From an uncultured Paracoccaceae bacterium (lineage in GTDB: Bacteria > Pseudomonadota > Alphaproteobacteria > Rhodobacterales > Rhodobacteraceae), in contig CANMFL010000001.1 in the NCBI GenBank assembly GCA_947497185.1, forward strand, positions 248,001-312,000: a stretch of 64,000 nucleotides of DNA, given 5' to 3'. Position numbers and translations under genes: made by a program. The notes below the pieces were generated by a model. That model saw nothing but the letters and a program-made list of their open reading frames with translations. It had not been told where the DNA came from and searched no databases. Position 1 is the first letter of the stretch. Each line of letters begins with the position of its first letter. Below are positions 44,342 through 54,932 of this stretch, one piece after another.

Positions 44342-44974
44342 ATGTCAGATTTACCCGCCCTCATCGCCGCGTTCACCACCCTGTTTGTGATCATTGATCC
44401 ACCGGGCACAACGCCGCTGTTTCTGGCGCTAACCCAAGGCATGACACCTGCGCAGCGCCGGATCATCGCGATCCGTGCGATCGTGATTTCGTTCGCGCTG
44501 ATGATCGCGTTCATCCTGATCGGCGAGGCATTGCTGGGCTTTATCGGCATTTCGATGCCCGCGTTCCGCATCGCAGGCGGTATTCTGCTATTCCTCACCG
44601 CCCTTGAGATGTTGTTCCAGAAGCGCCAAGCGCGGCGCGAAGATAACGCCAACGAGGCCGCAATCGAACACCAAGACGACCCGTCCGTGTTCCCTCTCGC
44701 CATGCCGCTAATCGTGGGTCCTGGGGCCATCACGACGCTGATCTTGCTGGCTGGCGAAGCGAAAAGTTTTACCGATTTTGCGTCTATCGTCGGTGTGGTC
44801 GCTGCCGTGTTGATCTGCTTGCTTGGCTTCCTGTTCGCCTCGAACCTCGTTGAACGCGCCTTGGGCAAGACTGGATTGAACATCGTGACCCGTCTTTTGG
44901 GCATGCTTTTGGCCGCGTTGGCGATCCAATTTGTACTCGATGGTATCAGCCAGTCTTTTGGGATCGGGCTTTAG
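44342..44974 (+). CDS. MarC family integral membrane protein
   Basis: The 210-residue protein has six predicted helices and the MarC family N-terminus LIAAFTTLFVIIDPPGTTPLFLALT. A central block near PLAMPLIVGPGAITTLILLAG matches the family. Despite its name the family has no proven role in multiple antibiotic resistance and is of unknown transport function. It lies 16 bases upstream of the aspartic protease gene. Confidence 0.87.
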   Translation: MSDLPALIAAFTTLFVIIDPPGTTPLFLALTQGMTPAQRRIIAIRAIVISFALMIAFILIGEALLGFIGISMPAFRIAGGILLFLTALEMLFQKRQARREDNANEAAIEHQDDPSVFPLAMPLIVGPGAITTLILLAGEAKSFTDFASIVGVVAAVLICLLGFLFASNLVERALGKTGLNIVTRLLGMLLAALAIQFVLDGISQSFGIGL

Positions 44975-44990
44975 TCCCTATATCAATGAC

Positions 44991-45566
44991 ATGAATACAG
45001 ATCAGATCATGCAACTGGCCTACCTCGGCTTGCTCGGAGCGGCCATTGTCGGCTCGTATATTTTCGCGAACAAAAACAACCTTGGCAAAGTCGCGCAACA
45101 GGCTGCGATCTGGGGTATGATCTTTGTTGGTGTCATCGCCGCCGCTGGGCTTTGGGGCGATATCAGCCGCGATATTGCACCACGTCAGTCCATCGCGGGC
45201 TCTGAAATCGTGCTGCCGCGTGCAAACGACGGCCACTACTACGTGACGCTGGATGTGAACGGCACCGATGTGGATTTTGTTGTGGATACAGGGGCTTCTC
45301 AGGTGGTCCTCACCCAAGATGATGCCCGCCGCATCGGATTTGCCCCCGACGATCTGCGCTATCTCGGCATTGCCCGTACAGCAAATGGACAAGTCCGCAC
45401 CGCCGCTGTGAAACTGGATCAAGTCACCCTTGGTCCCTACACCGACACCGGTTTGCGGGCGACAGTGAACGAGGGGCAAATGGATATGTCACTGCTTGGC
45501 ATGACGTACCTTGGGCTTTACGACAGTATCTCGATCACCGATGGTAAATTTATTCTGTCGCGCTAA
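44991..45566 (+). CDS. membrane-anchored retropepsin-like aspartic protease (TIGR02281 type)
   Basis: This 191-residue protein has two N-terminal membrane helices (about 8-24 and 38-56) followed by a single retropepsin domain with catalytic Asp99 in VVDTGASQVVLT. The flap and hydrophobic core include LLGMTYLGLYDSISI. These clan AA enzymes are common in alphaproteobacteria and act as dimers. I chose the ATG at 44991, giving MNTDQIMQ. Substrate unknown. Confidence 0.83.
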   Translation: MNTDQIMQLAYLGLLGAAIVGSYIFANKNNLGKVAQQAAIWGMIFVGVIAAAGLWGDISRDIAPRQSIAGSEIVLPRANDGHYYVTLDVNGTDVDFVVDTGASQVVLTQDDARRIGFAPDDLRYLGIARTANGQVRTAAVKLDQVTLGPYTDTGLRATVNEGQMDMSLLGMTYLGLYDSISITDGKFILSR

Positions 45567-45576
45567 AGGAACCGTC

Positions 45577-45678
45577 ATGATCCGTTTATTCCTCGTCTGT
45601 GGCCTGCTGACCTTGGCGGCATGCGCTTCCGCGCCCACCGCCTTGCCAGAAGATTTCAACGCCGACTTCGCGTTCTAG
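45577..45678 (+). CDS. 33-residue putative lipoprotein
   Basis: The frame encodes MIRLFLVCGLLTLAACASA then a short acidic tail ending in ADFAF. LAAC is a good lipobox, so the mature lipoprotein would be about 19 residues. AAGGA lies 7 bases before the ATG, which is 10 bases after the protease stop. Its stop overlaps the 3' end of the convergent aldolase gene by 4 bases. Confidence 0.6.
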   Translation: MIRLFLVCGLLTLAACASAPTALPEDFNADFAF

Positions 45679-46439
45679 CGTAGCGCGTCCATCGTCGCCT
45701 TCAGCGCCCGCCCAAAGATCGCGATATCCGCACCGATCCCGACGAATCCAACGCCGCGATCCGCGTAGTAGCGGCTACGATCGGTCGCAAAGGTTAAAAT
45801 ACCTGAAATTTTGCCAGCCGCGTGGATGCGATCAATCATATGGTCAATCGCGGCCAGCACGTCTGGGTGATCCGACTCGCCCGGATAACCCATGTCCGCC
45901 GACAGATCTGCAGGCCCGATGAACACGCCGTCCACGCCTTCGGCCCCCGCGATAGCATCAATATTCGCCAGCGCCGCCGCACTTTCCGCCTGCACCAAGA
46001 GACAGACCTGCGCATCGGCCTCGCGCACGTAATTGGGCATATTCCCGTAGTTCGACGCCCGCGCAATAGACGCGCCCATGCCGCGCATCCCGTGCGGTGG
46101 ATAGCGCATCGCACGGCCCATCTCGGTCGCTTGCTCGCCTGTGTCGACCATCGGCACGAGCACAGTTTGCGCCCCAATATCAAGGACTTGCTTAATCATC
46201 CAAGGCTGTGCATCTGCGACGCGCACGACTGCATGCGTTGGCGTAGTGGCCAATGCTTGAAGCTGCGGCACCATATCCGACAGCGTCTGTGGCCCATGTT
46301 CGCCGTCGATCAGACACCAATCAAAGCCGCTATGCCCCGCGAGTTCTGCCACCACATGCGATCCGGTATTCAACCAAATGCCGTATTGCGTGTCGCCCGC
46401 CAGCATCGCAGCCTTCAGGCCATTTTCAGGAACGTTCAT
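45675..46439 (-). CDS. HpcH/HpaI family aldolase
   Basis: The 254-residue class II aldolase is like HpaI/RhmA. It has the metal-binding region DWCLIDGEHGPQTL with Glu-His near 47-48 and the VPMVDTGEQA turn. MVGIFIG-like is seen as GVDGVFIGPADLSADMG. Enzymes of this family cleave 4-hydroxy-2-oxo acids to pyruvate and an aldehyde. The substrate here is not evident, since no catabolic cluster surrounds it. It is divergent from the beta-glucosidase gene. Confidence 0.86.
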   Translation of the reverse strand: MNVPENGLKAAMLAGDTQYGIWLNTGSHVVAELAGHSGFDWCLIDGEHGPQTLSDMVPQLQALATTPTHAVVRVADAQPWMIKQVLDIGAQTVLVPMVDTGEQATEMGRAMRYPPHGMRGMGASIARASNYGNMPNYVREADAQVCLLVQAESAAALANIDAIAGAEGVDGVFIGPADLSADMGYPGESDHPDVLAAIDHMIDRIHAAGKISGILTFATDRSRYYADRGVGFVGIGADIAIFGRALKATMDALR

Positions 46440-46602
46440 GATCTACCTCGTGATATTTTGCCGCCATGCAGCCACAGACCTGCGCCAGTGGCAAGCCGTG
46501 ACCCACTGCGTTTGGGAAAACAGGCTAGGCACATTCGGCCCCATGACTTATGCAAACAGCGACATTGCACGAATCTCGCAACCATAATGCAAGGACAACA
46601 TC

Positions 46603-47934
46603 ATGAATTTCAGCCGCGCAGACTTTCCTGATGATTTCGTTTTTGGGGCAGCGACAGCAGCCTACCAGATCGAAGGCCACGCATTTGGTGGCGCCGGATC
46701 GACCCATTGGGACACGTTTTCGGCGACCCAAGGCAACGTCTTTCAGGCGCATAATGGCGCCGTCGCCTGCGATCATTATCACCGCTACGAGGCCGATCTG
46801 GACCTGCTGAAAAACGCAAACATGGACGCCTACCGCTTTTCCACAAGCTGGGCGCGGGTGCTGCCTGAAGGGCGCGGTGCAGTGAACCAAGAGGGCTTGG
46901 ATTTCTATGACCGTCTGGTTGATGCGATTCTGGCGCGCGGTTTGAAGCCGTTTCAGACGCTGTATCATTGGGAAATGCCGTCTGCGCTGGCTGATCTTGG
47001 TGGCTGGACAAACCGTGATGTGACGCAGTGGTTTGGCGATTTTACCGACGTGATCATGGACCGGATCGGCGACCGTGTTGAGAGTGTCGCGACCCTGAAC
47101 GAGCCGTGGTGCGTCGCTTATCTGTCGCATTACATCGGCCACCACGCGCCCGGTTTGCGCGACATTCGTGCCACCGCCCGCGCCATGCACCACGTCAATT
47201 TGGCCCATGGCGAAGCGATGACCCGTCTGCGTGCCCGAGGTCAGAAAAACTGTGGGATCGTGCTGAATTTTGACCGCTCTGTCCCTGCCGATGACACGCC
47301 TAGCGCATTGGCCGCGGCGGATGTGCAAGACGGGATCAACAATCGTTGGTTTATCGAGGCGATCAGCAAGGGCACCTATCCGGACGTTGTTTTACAAGGT
47401 TTCAAGGGACATATGCCCAAAGGCTGGCAGGACGATATGGCGCAGATCAGCCAACCCATCGACTGGCTCGGCGTCAATTATTACACGCGTCATCTAATCG
47501 CTGAAGACGCGGGTGAAGTTTGGCCGGCGACGAAAAACATGGACGATCCGCTGCCAAAAACAGGCATGGATTGGGCCATTCATCCCGAAGGGCTGCAGTA
47601 TTTTCTGAACCGTCTCGCTGCGGATTACGTCGGTGATTTGCCGCTATATGTGACCGAAAACGGCATGGCTTGGGATGATGAAATCGCCGACGGGGCTGTG
47701 TCTGATCCGGTCCGCGCGGATTTTGTGAACGACCATATTCTGGCAACAAAAGATGCGATTGCGCAGGGTGCGAACGTCAAAGGCTTTTTCTACTGGTCGC
47801 TTTTGGATAATTACGAATGGGCCTTTGGTTATGACAAACGATTTGGTATCGTTCACGTAGATTATGAAACACAGGTGCGCACGCCTAAGGCGTCGTATAA
47901 CGCGCTGGCAACGGCATTGCGTCGCAACCGCTGA
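46603..47934 (+). CDS. bglA: GH1 beta-glucosidase
   Basis: The 443-residue family 1 glycoside hydrolase has the acid/base Glu167 in TLNEPWC and the nucleophile Glu352 in YVTENGMAW. The N-terminal FVFGAATAAYQIEG and the C-terminal GFFYWSLLDNYEWAFGYDKRFG complete the family signature. It has no signal peptide, so it cleaves beta-glucosides in the cytoplasm after uptake. The next gene is glucokinase, 10 bases downstream, so cleaved glucose is phosphorylated at once. No sugar transporter is visible in the window. Confidence 0.94.
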   Translation: MNFSRADFPDDFVFGAATAAYQIEGHAFGGAGSTHWDTFSATQGNVFQAHNGAVACDHYHRYEADLDLLKNANMDAYRFSTSWARVLPEGRGAVNQEGLDFYDRLVDAILARGLKPFQTLYHWEMPSALADLGGWTNRDVTQWFGDFTDVIMDRIGDRVESVATLNEPWCVAYLSHYIGHHAPGLRDIRATARAMHHVNLAHGEAMTRLRARGQKNCGIVLNFDRSVPADDTPSALAAADVQDGINNRWFIEAISKGTYPDVVLQGFKGHMPKGWQDDMAQISQPIDWLGVNYYTRHLIAEDAGEVWPATKNMDDPLPKTGMDWAIHPEGLQYFLNRLAADYVGDLPLYVTENGMAWDDEIADGAVSDPVRADFVNDHILATKDAIAQGANVKGFFYWSLLDNYEWAFGYDKRFGIVHVDYETQVRTPKASYNALATALRRNR

Positions 47935-47944
47935 GACCAGATTT

Positions 47945-48910
47945 ATGACACATCCCCAAAACAAATATGCGCTGGTCACGGACATCGGTGGCACCAATAC
48001 GCGGGTCGCGCTTGCTGACGGAACGCGGGTTCTGCCCGAGACAATCCGGCGCTACGCCAACATGAACTTTGCGGGCTTAGAACCTGTTTTGCAAAGATAT
48101 TTTTCAGAAGAAGGTGATGTCGCACCCATCGCTACCTGCGTCGCAGTGGCAGGTCCCGTCCAAGACGGGCAAGCCAAAATGACCAACCTCGATTGGACAA
48201 TGACAAACGCATCGCTGGCCGCCGCGACCAAAGCGCCGACCGTTGCGATTTTGAATGATCTGCAAGCGCAGGGCTATGCGGTCGGGCATATTGCCGCTGA
48301 GAACCTTGATACGGTTCTGGATGGTCACGCGGCGAAAGCGTCTGCTGCGAAATTGGTTGTTGGGGTTGGCACCGGATTTAACGCCGCCCCCGTGATCGAA
48401 AGCGCTTCTAGGCGTGTTGTCCCGCCATCCGAGAGCGGTCATGTGACACTGCCGACGCTGTCGCCGGCCGACCAAGACCTCGCTGATTTTGTGGCGCAAA
48501 TTCATGGGTTTCCATCTGTGGAAGACGTCCTGTCCGGCCGCGGCATTGAGAATGTTTACCGCTTTGTCACCACGCAAAAGGGCACACCCGCACAAATGAA
48601 GGCGCAGGCGATCATGGCTGCTTGCGATGCGGGCGACGCCGTTGCGTTGGAAACTGTGGCGATTTGTGTGCGCATGTTGGGGGCCGTCTGCGGCAACTTG
48701 GCGTTAACGGTGTTGCCGTTTGGTGGGATCTATTTGGTTGGTGGCGTGTCGCGTGCCCTTGCTCCGCACCTCGAAAAATTCGGATTTGCCGCAGCATTCC
48801 AAGACAAAGGCCGCTTTGCCAACTTCATGCAGCAGTTCCCGATTTCCGTAGTCACTGACGATTACGCCGCACTGACGGGGTGCGCCGCCTACCTCGCGCA
48901 GATGGATTAA
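47945..48910 (+). CDS. glk: glucokinase
   Basis: The 321-residue Glk-type kinase phosphorylates glucose with ATP. The phosphate loop is LVTDIGGTNTRVAL near residue 10, the catalytic Asp lies in ILNDLQAQGYA, and GVGTGFNAAP and the GGIYLVGGVSRAL block are typical. I chose the ATG at 47945 rather than the longer frame to 47864. It is coupled to the beta-glucosidase. Its stop codon overlaps antiparallel with that of cckA. Confidence 0.9.
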   Translation: MTHPQNKYALVTDIGGTNTRVALADGTRVLPETIRRYANMNFAGLEPVLQRYFSEEGDVAPIATCVAVAGPVQDGQAKMTNLDWTMTNASLAAATKAPTVAILNDLQAQGYAVGHIAAENLDTVLDGHAAKASAAKLVVGVGTGFNAAPVIESASRRVVPPSESGHVTLPTLSPADQDLADFVAQIHGFPSVEDVLSGRGIENVYRFVTTQKGTPAQMKAQAIMAACDAGDAVALETVAICVRMLGAVCGNLALTVLPFGGIYLVGGVSRALAPHLEKFGFAAAFQDKGRFANFMQQFPISVVTDDYAALTGCAAYLAQMD

Positions 48911-51255
48911 TGTAACTGCCCCTGCACCGTATTTGTCAGGTCGTTTAATGAGAACGGTTTGGGCAAGAACACAGAGTTCGGTATTTTCGTTTTGCCGTCG
49001 CCGAACGCATCCTCGGCGTAGCCGGAGACAAAGACGACCTTTGTATCCGGCCTGTCGCACAAGGCTTCGCGCACCCAGGTTGGGCCGTCCATGCCGGGCA
49101 TAATCACGTCCGTCACAAAAATATCGACATTCAAATCGGGGTCGGACAGCAGTTGCAACGCGGCCTCGGCGCATTCCGCTTCGATCACTGTGTAGCCACG
49201 CAGACGCAAGGCGCGGGACGCAAAGGCCCGCACTGGTGCCTCATCTTCGACCAACAGGACCACACCGTCCGACGTGGAGGTCAGCGGCGTCGGAACCGGC
49301 GCTTCGTGTTGAATGACATCGGCGATGGGCGCGTCGTGATGCGGGAATAACAGCGAAAATTGCGTGCCGCGCCCAACTTCGCTATCCGCGAAAATGTAGC
49401 CGCCGGTTTGTTTGACGATGCCGTAGGCTGTCGACAGGCCGAGGCCGGTGCCTTCGCCAAGACGTTTGGTGGTGTAGAACGGCACGAAAATCTTGGACAT
49501 GATTTCGGGCGGGATACCTTTGCCTTCGTCAATGACCTTTACCACGACATATTCGCCCGCAGGCACGAAAGCTCGGTCGCGTTCGATTTCACGGTCAAGG
49601 ACGAGGTTCTCGGTGACAACTTGGATCGTCCCGCCGTCCGGCATGGCGTCGCGCGCATTTACAACGAGGTTCATAAGCACCTGTTCCAGCTGCCTTTTGT
49701 CAGCTTTTATCGGTGACAGATTTGGATCGTGGTTCAACGTGAGCGTTACTTTTTCCCCAACCAAACGGTTTAGCAGATGCGTCAAATCAGAGAGCGTATC
49801 GCGCAGATCGACGATCTCTGGTTGCAGATTTTGCTTGCGTGAAAACGCGAGTAATTGTCCGACAAGACTGGCCGCACGGTTTGCATTTTGATGAATTTGT
49901 AGCAGGTCGCTATAATCTTGATCGCCTTGGTCATGGCGCAGCAACAACAGGTCGCAATGCCCTGATATCGCGGTCAAAAGATTGTTAAAGTCGTGCGCCA
50001 CGCCACCTGCCAACTGGCCAATTGCATGCATTTTCTGGCTTTGCACAAACTGTGCTTCGAGCGATTTCAACTCGGTCACATCGTTCAAAACAGCGATCAA
50101 ATGCGCGTCATTATCAACGCCGACCGCGTTCAAGGTCACTTGGATTACGTGGTCTTGACGATCACCTTTTCCTTGCAGGAACTGCGATGCTTGCCCTTCT
50201 TTGTTCTCGAATATTTCTTTGACCCAATCGTCAACCGGACGCCCAAGCCCGTCGAGCATTTCCGTCATGCGGCGGTTTTCGGTGGATTGCACGCCCAACA
50301 ACATCCGCGCCTCGCGATTGGATTCGAGGATATCGCCTTTGCCGGATACTTTCATAAGCGGTACGGGCAGGTCTTCAATCACGCTCCAGCTGGTGGATAC
50401 TTGTTTTTCCGTCCACGGCCCGATTGTTGTGGGTGGCGCTGGTAGCGCGTAGATTTCGCGGCGACCGGGGCCGCCTGACACCTCGGCCACGATGCAATCG
50501 ACGGTGCCGCCGGTGGTCTTTATGCGGTGTAGATCGCCGGACCGGATCGGATCAGGCCCAAAAACATCTGAAACGGCGCGCGGTCTGCTTTCCAATAACC
50601 GTCGAAATGCATCGTTCAGAAACAGGATCGCCCCGCTTTTGCCGACAGTCATCATCGGCAAGGATAGCGTCGCGGACGCCCGTTCGGTTTTCGCGCTGGC
50701 CTGTGCAAGGTCGTCAAAGCGCCACAAGAACATCATTGGGCCGACGCGCGCCACGGACAGGCGGTATTGCCCTGCGCGCGTGACGATATCCTCGCGGGCA
50801 GAGGCCATCGTGATCGCCCGAGATTGCAAGCGGTACAGCACCGCATCGGGGTTCGCGATCACAGTGGCAAGCCGCGCCGCCAAAGATTCGTCTGTTGTCT
50901 CGGTAAATCGTTCGTTTGCCGCGTCGTTTGCGTAGGCGATCACGCCGTCAACATCGGTCAGAAACGCGGGGTTCAGGTCGTTGCTAACCAGTAATGGCAC
51001 GGCTTCGCTCAGTAGTCGTTGCCTCAAAAACACCCGCCGCCGCGCTAAAATGCCCATGACCGCCAAGATGCCCAGCGTGATTGCGGACACCATAAGTGCA
51101 AGTTCCACCACGAGGTCCGGCACCATGAATGATGCCCCCAACAGGAACGGGATTGGGAACGCCAAAAGGACCGGATGCATCGAATGCGCCCAAAAGCTTT
51201 CAAACCCTAAAGGTCGCTTTGCATTCGCTGTCACGCGGATCCCTTCCCGATTCAA
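48907..51255 (-). CDS. cckA: CckA-type hybrid sensor histidine kinase
   Basis: This 782-residue hybrid kinase has two N-terminal membrane helices (about 28-75) and several PAS-like sensor regions (about 95-370). The HisKA helix carries His421 in [15 protein letters not shown], and the HATPase domain follows ([29 protein letters not shown]). The C-terminal receiver has Asp716 in [12 protein letters not shown]. CckA drives the CtrA phosphorelay through ChpT, which in Rhodobacterales controls motility, gene transfer agents and quorum-linked traits. It is monocistronic here. Confidence 0.92.
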   Translation of the reverse strand: MNREGIRVTANAKRPLGFESFWAHSMHPVLLAFPIPFLLGASFMVPDLVVELALMVSAITLGILAVMGILARRRVFLRQRLLSEAVPLLVSNDLNPAFLTDVDGVIAYANDAANERFTETTDESLAARLATVIANPDAVLYRLQSRAITMASAREDIVTRAGQYRLSVARVGPMMFLWRFDDLAQASAKTERASATLSLPMMTVGKSGAILFLNDAFRRLLESRPRAVSDVFGPDPIRSGDLHRIKTTGGTVDCIVAEVSGGPGRREIYALPAPPTTIGPWTEKQVSTSWSVIEDLPVPLMKVSGKGDILESNREARMLLGVQSTENRRMTEMLDGLGRPVDDWVKEIFENKEGQASQFLQGKGDRQDHVIQVTLNAVGVDNDAHLIAVLNDVTELKSLEAQFVQSQKMHAIGQLAGGVAHDFNNLLTAISGHCDLLLLRHDQGDQDYSDLLQIHQNANRAASLVGQLLAFSRKQNLQPEIVDLRDTLSDLTHLLNRLVGEKVTLTLNHDPNLSPIKADKRQLEQVLMNLVVNARDAMPDGGTIQVVTENLVLDREIERDRAFVPAGEYVVVKVIDEGKGIPPEIMSKIFVPFYTTKRLGEGTGLGLSTAYGIVKQTGGYIFADSEVGRGTQFSLLFPHHDAPIADVIQHEAPVPTPLTSTSDGVVLLVEDEAPVRAFASRALRLRGYTVIEAECAEAALQLLSDPDLNVDIFVTDVIMPGMDGPTWVREALCDRPDTKVVFVSGYAEDAFGDGKTKIPNSVFLPKPFSLNDLTNTVQGQLH

Positions 51256-51318
51256 TCTTCTACCTAAGTATCAAATCCAAATTAACTAAAAGTTAACAGA
51301 AGTTTTCGCGTTCCGCTT

Positions 51319-52488
51319 CTACTCAGATTTAGTGAGTTTACATAAGAAAAAGCCATCCGAGGTGTCGCTTGGCAACAATCGCAACGTGTCTTGCGCGGTC
51401 CAGTCGGGGTGGTTTTCGGTGAACCGTGTGATAACCGCGTCGTTCTCGTCCGAGAACACCGAACAGGTCATGTAATAAAGCGTCCCGCCGGATTTAACGT
51501 AGCGTGCCGCGTCTACAATAACTTCGCCTTGTAGTGTGTTGAAGTTGCTTAACTTCTCAGGCGTGAACAACCACTTTTCCTCGGGATTGCGCCGCCATGT
51601 GCCACTGCCGCTGCACGGTGCATCTGCAATCACGACATCATAGATTGCCGTCAGCGCATCAGTCGTCACAACGTCGATTTGCACGCCTGCGCGGTCTGCA
51701 CGGGGTTCGATATCTTTGGTCCGCTGCGTCGCCACGTCGTGCGCCGTCACGGCACAGTCAAATTGGTCGGCAATCGCGAGCGCCTTGCCGCCGCCACCTG
51801 CACAATAATCCAGCACCTGTGCCCCATTTGGCACGTCCATCGTTGCGACCGCGATCTGCGATGCCGCGTCTTGGACTTCGACCAAGCCGCTCTCGAAGGC
51901 CTCTGATAGCTTCACGCGGCGCGGGTTGGTGTCGACCTGCAAGCAGCCTTCCTGCGTGGGGTGTGCGCTGACGGTGATGTTCTCGGCGGCGAGCGCGGCA
52001 ATCGCGTCCGTCACCGTTCCGCGCCGTTGGTTTACCCGCAGATAAAGCGGTGCGCGATGGCGCAACGTCTCGGCGGCAGCGACCGCTGCGTCGCCCAGAT
52101 CGGCTTGCCACACAGGCCAGAGCCATGCGGGTAGATCAACTGCGTCGTGGTCTGAAATTCCGGGGTTTGCGGCCAGATGTGCCGCCTCGTCGTCGGTCAG
52201 CGCGTCTGGCGCGTGACCTTCGCCTGTAAACATCGCTGCCGGATCGCCGCCGTCGCTGGCAAACAGACCGATCATTAAGCCGCGTCCCGTCAAGCTACCG
52301 CCAAGTGCCGCACATGATCCGCGTTTGCGCAGCGCATCAAACACCAGATCGCGCAGAGCCGCGCGGTCTTTGGAGCCTGCAAAGCGGCTGTTACGCCCCC
52401 AATCGGACAGGGCTGTTTCAGCTGTCCGGTCTGTCAGGATATCATCAAGTACGGTGATCGCAGCAGCGACGCGGGCGGCAGGTGTCAT
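51319..52488 (-). CDS. RsmB/NOP family RNA m5C methyltransferase
   Basis: This 389-residue enzyme has an N-terminal NusB-like RNA-binding part and a C-terminal Rossmann methyltransferase with VLDYCAGGGGKALAIADQ (SAM loop). Catalytic cysteines lie in DAPCSGSGTWRRNPEEKW and YMTCSVFSDEND. It methylates cytosine-5 in rRNA (16S) or tRNA. A long inverted repeat lies between it and guaB. It is probably transcribed from the same region downstream of guaB. Confidence 0.88.
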   Translation of the reverse strand: MTPAARVAAAITVLDDILTDRTAETALSDWGRNSRFAGSKDRAALRDLVFDALRKRGSCAALGGSLTGRGLMIGLFASDGGDPAAMFTGEGHAPDALTDDEAAHLAANPGISDHDAVDLPAWLWPVWQADLGDAAVAAAETLRHRAPLYLRVNQRRGTVTDAIAALAAENITVSAHPTQEGCLQVDTNPRRVKLSEAFESGLVEVQDAASQIAVATMDVPNGAQVLDYCAGGGGKALAIADQFDCAVTAHDVATQRTKDIEPRADRAGVQIDVVTTDALTAIYDVVIADAPCSGSGTWRRNPEEKWLFTPEKLSNFNTLQGEVIVDAARYVKSGGTLYYMTCSVFSDENDAVITRFTENHPDWTAQDTLRLLPSDTSDGFFLCKLTKSE

Positions 52489-52514
52489 CAGGTATCCGAT
52501 ATATTATGTGGGTG

Positions 52515-52548
52515 ATATCCACGCCAAATATCTATCTGGCGTGGATAT
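52515..52548 (-). terminator. 11-bp inverted repeat between guaB and the methyltransferase gene
   Basis: ATATCCACGCC (52515-52525) and GGCGTGGATAT (52538-52548) form a perfect 11-bp stem around a 12-base AT-rich loop, 10 bases after the guaB stop. No T-tract follows, so it may be an attenuator, RNase-protection stem or protein site and not a strict terminator. Confidence 0.45.
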
Positions 52549-52558
52549 GCTTCCGGAC

Positions 52559-54822
<2,264 letters not shown>

Positions 54823-54932
54823 CCGACGCCGATACTGCTAAAATGCCGTTCCACATAATCATTATGACGGTATTGGCCATTCACGCCGCCCCGCCAACGC
54901 GGTAGCCTGTGGCTAACAATACAGGCGGCACC

